A DNA stretch of 18,909 bases from an uncultured Eubacteriales bacterium (GCA_900548855.1 URMF01000056.1:1-18909), one strand, 5' to 3'; counted from the first letter of the stretch, positions 6,482-12,742 are shown. Notes: generated by a model from the sequence alone, not told the origin. Numbers and translations are program-made.

Positions 6482-6937
6482 ATGGCAAATAAGAATAACG
6501 ATTTAGCCCACACAAAATGGATGTGCAAATACCACATCGTATTCACTCCCAAGTATAGACGAAAAATAATTTATAATCAATTAAAAGCTGATATAAGAGA
6601 TATTCTGAAACAGTTATGTTCTTACAAAGGAGTAGAAATAATCGAAGGGCATTTAATGCCTGACCATATTCATATGTTGGTAAGTATTCCACCAAAGATG
6701 AGTGTATCAAGTTTTATGGGATACTTAAAGGGAAAATCAGCACTAATGATATTCGATAGGCATGCAAATTTGAAGTACAAATTTGGGAATAGACATTTCT
6801 GGTCAGAAGGATATTATGTCAGTACAGTAGGATTGAATGAAGCGACAATAAAAAAGTATATCCAAGACCAAGAGAAGTACGATATCATGCAGGATAAATT
6901 AAGTGTAAAAGAGTACGAAGACCCTTTTAAGGGTTAA
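6482..6937 (+). CDS. tnpA: IS200/IS605-family transposase TnpA (Y1 HUH)
   Basis: This 151-residue single-domain transposase cuts and rejoins single-stranded DNA at the hairpin-marked element ends. The HUH metal-binding motif is H62-I-H64 in MPDHIHMLVSIPP. The catalytic tyrosine is Y126 in TIKKYIQDQ. HTKWMCKYHIVFTPKYRRK, SVSSFMGYLKGKS and FGNRHFWSEGYYVSTVG are family hallmarks. The length is typical and the gene looks intact. The ATG at 6482 is chosen because GGAAAGGTG lies just before it. A TTG eight codons upstream (6458) lies within the leader stem-loop. The ribosome binding site is buried in a 14-bp stem, so expression should be low. Confidence 0.95.
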   Translation: MANKNNDLAHTKWMCKYHIVFTPKYRRKIIYNQLKADIRDILKQLCSYKGVEIIEGHLMPDHIHMLVSIPPKMSVSSFMGYLKGKSALMIFDRHANLKYKFGNRHFWSEGYYVSTVGLNEATIKKYIQDQEKYDIMQDKLSVKEYEDPFKG

Positions 6938-7068
6938 GTCGAAGTAGTACAAACGCCCCTTCAGGGGCATTAGCAACGCGTCAAGTGCAATAGTGACTTG
7001 AACGGAGAGAAAGTCTGGGGCGCCTTGAGACGCTGTCTGGCACCAAGGGGTTATACCCAGCGAGCCGA
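6921..7068 (+). ncRNA. Structured, gene-free right part of the IS element (possible non-coding RNA)
   Basis: No reading frame with a ribosome binding site is seen between the tnpA stop and the right hairpin. The stretch is GC-richer than its surroundings and can form a series of stems. These are ACCCTT/AAGGGT (6921-6934, over the tnpA stop region), GCCCC/GGGGC (6955-6968), TCAAGT/ACTTGA (about 6979-6999), GGGT/ACCC in GGGTTATACCC, and a longer-range CGCTG/CAGCG. Right ends of TnpB-carrying relatives encode the guide (omega) RNA that ends at the element border. This region could be such an RNA left without its tnpB, but no covariance evidence is available. Confidence 0.35.
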
Positions 7069-7089
7069 GCCACCCGTTTTACGGGTGGC
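7069..7089 (+). repeat. Right-end subterminal hairpin of the IS200-type element
   Basis: GCCACCCGT (7069-7077) pairs perfectly with ACGGGTGGC (7081-7089) around TTT. It mirrors the left hairpin at 6381-6399 in stem sequence and loop. Confidence 0.75.
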
Positions 7090-7142
7090 GGCGACTGTTG
7101 TCAAGCATATAAGAAAATGGTCTGGTGAACCATTTTTGAGTT
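7090..7142. repeat. Dispersed hairpin repeat, copy 1
   Basis: GGCGACTG (7090-7097) and the block 7099-7142 recur near 12826-12880. The core 7112-7142 matches 12850-12880 at 27 of 31 positions. It contains AAAATGGT (7113-7120 region) paired with ACCATTTT, a hairpin with A- and T-runs that could terminate transcription in either direction. The repeat touches the presumed right border of the IS element. Confidence 0.6.
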
Positions 7143-7175
7143 TATAAATGAATGTGTGGATATAAGAATCCTAAG

Positions 7176-7204
7176 TCATATTCTCCTTGAATTTTACATA
7201 TATT
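7176..7204 (+). promoter_or_regulatory. Sigma-E-like promoter of spoIIM
   Basis: TCATATT (7176-7182) and CATATATT (7197-7204) with a 14-bp spacer fit the sigma-E pattern; the -10 has one mismatch to CATACAnT. It lies 24 bp before the start codon. In B. subtilis spoIIM is transcribed by sigma-E, which supports both calls. Confidence 0.6.
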
Positions 7205-7227
7205 GATTTTTAGATGGAGAGATTGCG

Positions 7228-7812
7228 ATGAAAAACCAAAATGAAGCGTATAAAATAGCATATGTAATATATGGCGCAGTTGTCTTTGGCGTTTTGGCTG
7301 GATGTATCATTTATCTTGTAGATGTTGCTTTTTGGGACATGAAGTACTTTCAGCACGGACTGGAAGAATATTCTGTTGGAGCAATTTTGAATCTGCCAGT
7401 AAGCCAGATATCCACCTATATATTAAAACGTCGTGGTCTTCAATTCCTTCTTTTTGTACTAGGGATTGTGCTTACTTCTTATGGGATAGCAACGGGAACG
7501 TATAGTATGCTATTTGGCGCCTTCTATGGAATTATTATGTGCAATTTACTGCTTCAATATGGATTAAAAGGAACTGTTTATGGAATCATCTGCTTTTTTC
7601 CTCATTATCTCTGTTATTTACTGGCACTGTATTTTGGTGGAAAATGGTTTTTCTATAGGAAAGAAGTGAAAAACAGATATTATGGAAATGTTAATAAGTT
7701 ACAATATTTAATTCATTTTTTTGTAATATTTTTTCTTCTTGTTTTTGCTTTGGTCTGGGAGATAAAATTTCAAAAAAATATTTTAAATTATTTTTACCAA
7801 TATCTAGTGTAA
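7228..7812 (+). CDS. spoIIM: Stage II sporulation protein M
   Basis: A 194-residue membrane protein with about five membrane spans (roughly residues 9-30, 70-87, 90-110, 113-136 and 157-178). GIIMCNLLLQYGLKGTVYGI followed by a PHYLCYLLAL segment matches the general SpoIIM pattern (GxxxG-rich span, hGlkG, then a P-H-containing span). SpoIIM is part of the SpoIID-M-P complex that remodels peptidoglycan during engulfment of the forespore. The position directly before xerD is the arrangement known in Bacillus (spoIIM near ripX/xerD). The start ATG has GGAGAG at 7216-7221. The sequence itself is diverged, so the name depends partly on the neighbourhood and the sigma-E-like promoter. Confidence 0.75.
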   Translation: MKNQNEAYKIAYVIYGAVVFGVLAGCIIYLVDVAFWDMKYFQHGLEEYSVGAILNLPVSQISTYILKRRGLQFLLFVLGIVLTSYGIATGTYSMLFGAFYGIIMCNLLLQYGLKGTVYGIICFFPHYLCYLLALYFGGKWFFYRKEVKNRYYGNVNKLQYLIHFFVIFFLLVFALVWEIKFQKNILNYFYQYLV

Positions 7813-7883
7813 AAATATTATGTTAATACCCCATTTGGTGGAAAAGTATGAAAATGCTTGATTTACAAGGAATTTTGTGAAAA

Positions 7884-7916
7884 ATAATGTTTGATTTTAT
7901 GTAAATTAAACATTAT
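7884..7916. promoter_or_regulatory. Large palindrome over the xerD promoter (operator candidate)
   Basis: The arm 7884-7897 (ATAATGTTTGATTT) is complementary to 7903-7916 (AAATTAAACATTAT) at 13 of 14 positions around the 5-bp centre TATGT. It covers the -35 and the whole spacer and touches the -10 of the xerD promoter. No T-run or GC stem makes it look like a terminator. The regulator, if any, is unknown. Confidence 0.5.
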
Positions 7917-7919
7917 AAT
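7891..7919 (+). promoter_or_regulatory. Sigma-A promoter of xerD
   Basis: TTGATT (7891-7896), a 17-bp spacer and a perfect TATAAT (7914-7919) place transcription start near 7926, about 29 nt before the xerD ATG. It gives xerD expression independent of the sporulation promoter of spoIIM. Confidence 0.8.
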
Positions 7920-7954
7920 GGATACAGTGACTACAAAAAATAAGGGGTTAGAGA

Positions 7955-8848
7955 ATGTTACAAAGGATTAATGAGTTCGTTGACTATTTGACAAATGTAA
8001 AACGGGCAAGTAAAAACACAATTGCATCCTATAAGAGGGATTTGGTAAAACTTAACAATTTTTTAACAGATTCCGGTTATGGGGACTGGAAGCAGATTAC
8101 GAGTACCAACCTGAATTCTTATGTGCTTATGCTTGAGAAGCAGGGGATGTCTTCTGCTACAGTTTCGAGAAACATTGCTTCCATTAAGGCATTTTTTTTA
8201 TATTTGTTAAAGCAGGATGTGATTTCAGAGGATCCAAGTGACATATTGAAATCTCCTAAGATAGAAAAAAAAGCGCCGGTAATATTGACGGTGGAGGAAG
8301 TTAATTTATTACTGGAGCAGCCAAGCGGTAACGCACCAAAGGATATCCGGGATAAAGCAATGCTGGAATTATTGTATGCAACAGGAATCCGTGTTTCCGA
8401 GCTGATTGGGCTGAAGGTCACAGATGTGAATCTGTCTATGAGTTTTTTGCAGTGCCATGATGGAAATAAGGAGCGGGTTATTCCCTTTACCAACGAAACC
8501 AGAGAGGCATTGGAGAATTATTTATATAAAGCAAGAGATGCGATGTGTAAGGGGGAGCAGGATTATCTGTTTACAAATTGCCAGGGTGCACCTATGACGC
8601 GTCAGGGGTTTTGGAAAATTATCAAGTACTATTCTGCAAAAGCCGGAATCAAGAAGGATATTACACCACATACCATCCGCCATTCCTTTGCCATGCATCT
8701 GGTAAACAATGGTGCCGATTTGAAATCTGTCCAGGAGATGCTGGGGCACTCTGATATTTCTACAACTCAGATTTATATAAAGGCAAATACAAATACAAAG
8801 CTGAAAGAGGTATATGAGAAGGCACATCCAAGAGCGAATGTTTCATGA
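7955..8848 (+). CDS. xerD: Tyrosine recombinase XerD
   Basis: A 297-residue tyrosine recombinase, the usual XerC/D length, acting in the cytoplasm to resolve chromosome dimers at dif. The N-terminal core-binding domain (about 1-95) includes YLTNVKRASKNTIASYKRDL. The catalytic domain has R146 (ATGIRVSEL), K172 (GNKERVIP), H239 and R242 (HTIRHSFA), H265 (LGHSDI) and the nucleophile Y274 (TQIYIKA). It ends in the typical VYEKAHPRA. All active-site residues are present. Location beside spoIIM and the XerD-like ending favour XerD over XerC or a phage integrase. The ATG at 7955 follows an AGGGG-type ribosome binding site. No strong terminator is seen directly after it. Confidence 0.92.
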   Translation: MLQRINEFVDYLTNVKRASKNTIASYKRDLVKLNNFLTDSGYGDWKQITSTNLNSYVLMLEKQGMSSATVSRNIASIKAFFLYLLKQDVISEDPSDILKSPKIEKKAPVILTVEEVNLLLEQPSGNAPKDIRDKAMLELLYATGIRVSELIGLKVTDVNLSMSFLQCHDGNKERVIPFTNETREALENYLYKARDAMCKGEQDYLFTNCQGAPMTRQGFWKIIKYYSAKAGIKKDITPHTIRHSFAMHLVNNGADLKSVQEMLGHSDISTTQIYIKANTNTKLKEVYEKAHPRANVS

Positions 8849-9086
8849 AAACGACGGCTGGCAAATGTCTATAAAAACAGCAGCTTTCTAAGGAATCTAG
8901 TTGATTGCAAAAATCGTCACTGTTATACATGGCTGACTGATACACTATATTATAAGCAAAAGGCATATGTACATTTACAGCTTCCGATAGTAATAATTAT
9001 GCGCTCCTCTGCGAGGAGGTCAGCGCCAGGCAGGTCTGAACTGTAACCTTTTTTGATAATAATATAGTCTTTTTATGCTTTTTCTA
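8849..9086. other. Gene-free stretch after xerD with a structured segment
   Basis: Together with the promoter region up to 9230 this is a 382-bp gap without a supported gene. Its main structure is at 9001-9027, where CTCCTC (9004-9009) pairs with GAGGAG (9013-9018) around TGC. Flanking GCG and CGC bases extend the stem with a bulge. A T-run at 9049-9054 follows a weak AGGT/ACCT stem. It may end the xerD transcript or be a small structured RNA. I see nothing else clear here. Confidence 0.4.
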
Positions 9087-9116
9087 TTGAGATTTTATAT
9101 GTGTATCCGATATAAT
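9087..9116 (+). promoter_or_regulatory. Promoter of the 9231 gene (sigma-A, possibly sigma-28/FliA)
   Basis: TTGAGA (9087-9092), an 18-bp spacer and TATAAT (9111-9116) form a good sigma-A promoter. The overlapping TCCGATAT (9106-9113) is close to the flagellar sigma factor -10 element, and TTGAGATT at the matching distance agrees with the -35 consensus TAAAGTTT at 5 of 8 positions. Which sigma factor is used cannot be decided from the sequence. The leader would be about 108 nt long. Confidence 0.6.
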
Positions 9117-9230
9117 GCATATAGAAGGTTATGTGATGGGCTTGATACAGTGTTAATTGTGGGCTTTGTCCATAATATATAAATATTCAAAGTAAAGGAT
9201 TACGAAGAAAGAATCAAGGAGGAGTGCAAA

Positions 9231-9872
9231 ATGGAAATTGGAAATGTTAACAGCTATGCAAATGGATATGGCACAGCAGTCCGGGCAGACAGTGAAGAAA
9301 AGGTAAGCAATGCATCTCAGGCAGAAGCCGCAAAGGCAGGGACAACTGTCGGTGATAAGGCTTCTGAGGCGGTTGTCTATGAAAAATCTTCCAAAGAGAG
9401 CAGCAAGGCAGCCTATTCTGTCAACAAAATGAGTAAAGGCGAGCGGGCAGCCCTGGTTCAACAGCTTAAGGCAGACCAGGAATCCAGAGAACGCAGTCTG
9501 GCAAATCTGGTCAGCAAGATGATGTCACAGCAGACCAATGCATATGGAAAGGCAAACAATATCTGGAGATTTCTTGCCAGCGGCGACTATACCGTTGATG
9601 CGGAGACAAAAGCGCAGGCACAGAAGGATATTGCAGAGGACGGCTATTATGGTGTGAAGCAGACCTCACAACGTCTGTTTGATTTTGCCAGTGCTCTTGC
9701 CGGTGATGATGTGGAAAAAATGAAAGAAATGCAGGCAGCTGTGGAAAAAGGATATAAGCTGGCAGAAAAGGCATGGGGTGGCACATTGCCAGGAATTTCA
9801 CAGGATACACTGGCTGCAACCAACAAGCTTTTTGAAGATTACTATGCATCAAAGGACAGCAAAGTGGAATAA
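9231..9872 (+). CDS. Conserved-looking hypothetical protein, candidate flagellum-associated
   Basis: A 213-residue soluble protein without signal peptide or membrane span. Residues 1-70 are low-complexity, rich in Ala, Ser, Lys and Asn. From about 70 on it is helical and more ordered, with the block YYGVKQTSQRLFDFASALAG and then EKGYKLAEKAWGGTLPGISQ. This resembles the helical C-terminal domain of uncharacterised proteins found in motile bacteria, but I cannot name the family with certainty. A disordered N-terminus and absence of a Sec signal would suit export by the flagellar type III system, which is inference only. The ATG has a strong AAGGAGG at 9216-9222. The gene has its own promoter and a strong terminator, so it is a single transcription unit beside an EAL-domain gene. 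Confidence 0.8.
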   Translation: MEIGNVNSYANGYGTAVRADSEEKVSNASQAEAAKAGTTVGDKASEAVVYEKSSKESSKAAYSVNKMSKGERAALVQQLKADQESRERSLANLVSKMMSQQTNAYGKANNIWRFLASGDYTVDAETKAQAQKDIAEDGYYGVKQTSQRLFDFASALAGDDVEKMKEMQAAVEKGYKLAEKAWGGTLPGISQDTLAATNKLFEDYYASKDSKVE

Positions 9873-9912
9873 TTGTAACAGATACAGGAAAAACATAGAA
9901 CAAATCAGGAAG

Positions 9913-9945
9913 GAGTTTTGGAATTATCCAGAACTCTTTTCTTTT
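9913..9945 (+). terminator. Rho-independent terminator of the 9231 gene
   Basis: GAGTTTTGGA (9913-9922) pairs with TCCAGAACTC (9927-9936) with one G-U pair, around loop ATTA. TTTTCTTTT follows at 9937-9945. It lies about 40 nt after the stop codon. Confidence 0.88.
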
Positions 9946-9956
9946 CCTGGAAAATA

Positions 9957-9985
9957 TTTACTAGTGTTTTGCATAACCATATGTT
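9957..9985 (+). promoter_or_regulatory. Possible sigma-A promoter of the EAL gene
   Basis: TTTACT (9957-9962) and TATGTT (9980-9985) are separated by 17 bp, each matching consensus at 4 of 6 positions. The preceding terminator implies that a promoter must lie in 9946-10034; this is the best candidate I see. Confidence 0.3.
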
Positions 9986-10034
9986 AAAATACCAATTACT
10001 ACCAAATTATTACAAAATAGGGAGAAGTTACTTT

Positions 10035-11927
10035 ATGAATATTCAGACCCAGTGTTGTGGAATGATTGTGCTGCTTGTGCTTTTTTTGTTTTACAGGCGG
10101 CAGGAGAAAGTGAATCTGAATACGGAGAAAGCATATGGAAGGGCATTTGCGATAACGGTGCTTTCTGTTTCCATGGATATTCTTTCTGTTATTGCCATCG
10201 TCAATATGGATAAGCTGTCCATTCATTTTGTGAAGTTTATCTGTAAAACCTATCTGGCATCCATGATTGGGGTGGCACTGAGCAGTCTCTTATACATTTA
10301 TGCAGACCTTTATTCCAAGGATGGGACATATCAGAAATTTATTAAAAAATATATTGTGCTTGCAGGTATTTGCGCAATTTTGATTTATACACTGCCAATT
10401 TACATACATTGTGATGCACAGGGAAAAGATGTCTATACCTATGGTCCCAGCGCAATGGCTACGTATGCGTTTGCATTGAGTGTCGTTATTATAAATACAT
10501 ACTCCGTAATAAAGCATAAGAACAGGATAAATGCGAGAAGACGGGAGGCGGTATTTATCTGGATGGCGGTCTGGGTGTCTGCCGCAATTGTTCAGTTTGT
10601 GGATAAGAGTATTTTGATTATCGGATATGCGTTTGCCATTGGTATTATGGTGTTATATTTAAAGCTGGAAAATCCGGAGCAGAATCTGGATAAAAGGACA
10701 GGACTGTTTAACCAGAATGCCTTTATGGAGTATACCCAGCAATTGTACGCAGAGGCAAAGAGCTTTTCCATTTTGTGCCTGTATTTTGAAAGGTTATTCC
10801 AGCAGAATGCACAGGTGGATGGGATGGAGTACTTGAGTATGGAGGTCTGCCGGTATCTGGCGAATATTCCCGAGACCCGGGTGTTTAAGAATGCAGAGGA
10901 CGAAATTGTATTGCTGTTTGAAGACTTGAATTATGCACAGGATATTGAAAAGCTGTTAAGGGTCAGATTTAATGCGGGCTGGGGTCGGGAAGGCTCTGTT
11001 ATGTTACGTCCCCATGAGATTTTTATTCCAAATGTGCAGATGGTTTCCAGTGCAAAGGATATTTCCTATCTGCTTCGCTATATAAGGGCAAATAGCAGAG
11101 ACTATACAGAGAACAATTTCATAACCGTTGACAGTACCATAGTTGTGGACATGTATGAGGAAAAGGAGAAGGAACAGCTTATTTTAGATGCCATTGAAAA
11201 GGACCGTATTGAGGTATTTTACCAGCCTATTTTTTCGACAGAGGAGCAGAGCTTCAGTTCTGCGGAGGCTTTGGTACGGATGCGGGATGAGGAGGGAGTC
11301 TTAATTCCACCGGGTGAATTTATAAGCGTGGCAGAGAAAAACGGTCTGATAATTAAATTAGGGGAGGTAGTGTTTGAAAAGGTCTGCCGGTTTTTAAAGG
11401 AACAGGATATTTCCCGATACGGGCTGCACTATATTGAAGTAAATTTGTCCGTGGTACAGTGTGCGTATCCCAATCTGGGGGATGATTACATACAGATTAT
11501 GAGGGAATACGGGGTAGAACCGTCCCAGATTAATCTGGAAATTACGGAATCCGCTTCGCTGACGGCTAAGAAAACTCTTCTGGATAATATGGATCAGCTG
11601 CTGGAGCATGGAGTGCAATTTTCACTGGATGATTTTGGAACCGGGCAGTCGAACCTGAATTACATTGTGGATATGCCAGTAAAGATTGTCAAATTTGACA
11701 GGGATATGATTAATGCCTATTTTGAAAACGGAAAGGCAAAATATGTAATGGATGCGGCTATGCATATGATTCATGGCATGAATCTGCAGATTGTATCAGA
11801 GGGAATTGAGACAAGGGAGCAGTTTGAGGCAATGAAGGCACTGGGCATTCAATATATTCAGGGCTATTATTTTTCACGGCCGCTGCCAGAAACGGAATTT
11901 CTGGAATTTATTAAGAAAGAGAATTAA
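10035..11927 (+). CDS. Membrane-bound EAL-domain protein, c-di-GMP phosphodiesterase with degenerate GGDEF
   Basis: A 630-residue protein with an N-terminal membrane region of about seven spans (residues 1-215). A GGDEF-like domain follows (about 225-365) in which the signature is replaced by AEDEI (287-291), so it should not make c-di-GMP. The C-terminal EAL domain (about 385-630) looks active. It has E411-A-L in SAEALVRM, the N of IEVNLSV, the E of ITESAS, DDFGTG at 532-537, the K of VKIVKFDRDMI, the E of SEGIE and the Q of IQGYYFSRPL. It should hydrolyse c-di-GMP to pGpG at the membrane, which usually favours motility. The degenerate GGDEF may sense GTP. The frame extends upstream to TTG 9918 across the preceding terminator, but GGGAGAAG at 10020-10027 supports the ATG at 10035. 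Its neighbours are two possible flagellum-linked genes. Confidence 0.93.
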   Translation: MNIQTQCCGMIVLLVLFLFYRRQEKVNLNTEKAYGRAFAITVLSVSMDILSVIAIVNMDKLSIHFVKFICKTYLASMIGVALSSLLYIYADLYSKDGTYQKFIKKYIVLAGICAILIYTLPIYIHCDAQGKDVYTYGPSAMATYAFALSVVIINTYSVIKHKNRINARRREAVFIWMAVWVSAAIVQFVDKSILIIGYAFAIGIMVLYLKLENPEQNLDKRTGLFNQNAFMEYTQQLYAEAKSFSILCLYFERLFQQNAQVDGMEYLSMEVCRYLANIPETRVFKNAEDEIVLLFEDLNYAQDIEKLLRVRFNAGWGREGSVMLRPHEIFIPNVQMVSSAKDISYLLRYIRANSRDYTENNFITVDSTIVVDMYEEKEKEQLILDAIEKDRIEVFYQPIFSTEEQSFSSAEALVRMRDEEGVLIPPGEFISVAEKNGLIIKLGEVVFEKVCRFLKEQDISRYGLHYIEVNLSVVQCAYPNLGDDYIQIMREYGVEPSQINLEITESASLTAKKTLLDNMDQLLEHGVQFSLDDFGTGQSNLNYIVDMPVKIVKFDRDMINAYFENGKAKYVMDAAMHMIHGMNLQIVSEGIETREQFEAMKALGIQYIQGYYFSRPLPETEFLEFIKKEN

Positions 11928-11970
11928 ATGGTCGTTTTATGCAGTCTCTATGGATTTACAGCCTGGGAAG

Positions 11971-11979
11971 TCCGATACT
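11971..11979 (+). promoter_or_regulatory. CCGATA-type -10 element before the 12019 gene
   Basis: TCCGATACT at 11971-11979 resembles the flagellar sigma factor -10 (CCGATAT/A) and lies 40 bp before the start codon. No matching -35 (TAAA) is found at the usual distance. TTTACA at 11955-11960 gives only a 15-bp spacer to TACTAT. The gene could instead be read through from the EAL gene, since no terminator separates them. Confidence 0.3.
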
Positions 11980-12018
11980 ATGAATAGATGTTTATACTGG
12001 AATTAAGGAGGACAGATT

Positions 12019-12690
12019 ATGCGTATTACTACATCAATGTTGGCACAGACTACAAGAGAGACAGGCATTCCGCTGGCACAGGGAAGCCTGCTGGATGCAC
12101 TGAACAATCAGAATACTTCTTCCAATCTACTGGATGCATTGAATCAAAATCAGAATGCAAAGAAAACAGCTGCTATACAGGAGGCGTCCCAGAAGCTTGG
12201 AAATGTGTCAGAGGACTTACAGGAGACTGCCTCAAAATTAGCACAAACCGGAGAAGATTCTCTGTTTGGTAAGGCGGAAGAGAGTAAGGAGACAACTGAT
12301 ATCATTTCTGAAGTAAAAGATATGATAGAGTCCTATAACAAAACACTGGAGCTGATAAAGGAGGCAGATGGTTCGCTGAACAGCTTCTATTATAAGGAAT
12401 TGAAGGGGGCGGCAGCGGGAAGTGCAGAGCAGCTCAAGGCAGTTGGTATTACCCAGAATAAGGATGGTTCCCTTGTGATAGATGAAAAAGCATTGGAAAA
12501 AGCGGATTATGATACATTAAAAGAGACATTTGGAAGTGAAGCGGTGTTTACAAAGACCGCAGTTTATATCAGCAGCCGAATATCGGAAAATGCACAGGCA
12601 GCTGCGGCAAGTGTATCAAATCAGTATAATGCAAAGGGGCAGTCCTTTCAGGATTCCTTTGAAATGAATAAGTATAACTTCTTTGGATAG
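12019..12690 (+). CDS. Small protein with flagellin/FlgL-like start and FliD-C-like end
   Basis: A 223-residue soluble protein not known to me by name. The first residues MRITTSMLAQ resemble the start of flagellin and hook-associated proteins (MRITTNM). Residues 23-46 hold two imperfect copies of SLLDALNNQN. Residues 94-178 run in the order seen in the C-terminal domain of the filament cap protein FliD: IISEVKDMIESYNKTLELIKE, then LKAVGITQNKDGSLVIDEKA, then TLKETFGSEAVF. A helical end is rich in Ala and Ser. There is no signal peptide, as expected for a flagellar type III substrate. FliD proper is much longer, so this is a relative or a fragment-like paralogue, not the cap itself. AAGGAGG at 12005-12011 supports the ATG. 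It lies 91 bp after the EAL gene and ends in a strong terminator. Confidence 0.82.
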   Translation: MRITTSMLAQTTRETGIPLAQGSLLDALNNQNTSSNLLDALNQNQNAKKTAAIQEASQKLGNVSEDLQETASKLAQTGEDSLFGKAEESKETTDIISEVKDMIESYNKTLELIKEADGSLNSFYYKELKGAAAGSAEQLKAVGITQNKDGSLVIDEKALEKADYDTLKETFGSEAVFTKTAVYISSRISENAQAAAASVSNQYNAKGQSFQDSFEMNKYNFFG

Positions 12691-12742
12691 GCGTTTAATC
12701 AATATATATATATGGGTGTTGTGTAATACATTACCATAAATG

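Larger units (their letters stand above)
6381..7104 (+). mobile_element. IS200/IS605-family insertion sequence (tnpA only)
   Basis: The element holds a single Y1 HUH transposase gene (tnpA) between two similar subterminal hairpins, 6381-6399 and 7069-7089. Both have the stem type CCACC..GGTGG and a TTT loop. There are no terminal inverted repeats of the usual kind, as expected for this family. No tnpB/iscB accessory gene is present. The exact ends are not resolved. I give the outer edge of the left hairpin, and on the right TCAA at 7101-7104, which resembles the right cleavage site known from IS608. The insertion lies between the rny terminator and the spoIIM promoter, so it probably does not disrupt a gene. 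Confidence 0.8.

Noticed and set aside
6381..7089. REP-associated transposase (RAYT) instead of IS200 type
   Set aside because: The TnpA has the short IS200-type sequence (SVSSFMGYLKGKS, GYYVSTVG, KKYIQDQ) and matching hairpins at its own ends, although the shared repeat at 12.8 kb keeps a mobilised-repeat idea open.
6938..7227. A tnpB or iscB gene in the IS200-type element
   Set aside because: No frame of sufficient length and no RuvC-type motif; the only protein gene is tnpA.
8119..8493. Minus-strand open frame within xerD
   Set aside because: It overlaps the intact recombinase gene fully and has no ribosome binding site or recognisable product.
9918..10034. 39-codon upstream extension of the EAL gene from TTG 9918
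   Set aside because: It would start inside the terminator stem of the previous gene and lacks a ribosome binding site; ATG 10035 has a good one.
9946..10034. c-di-GMP riboswitch before the EAL gene
   Set aside because: Looked for because of the gene product; the 89-bp leader region is AT-rich and lacks the size and paired elements of either c-di-GMP aptamer class.
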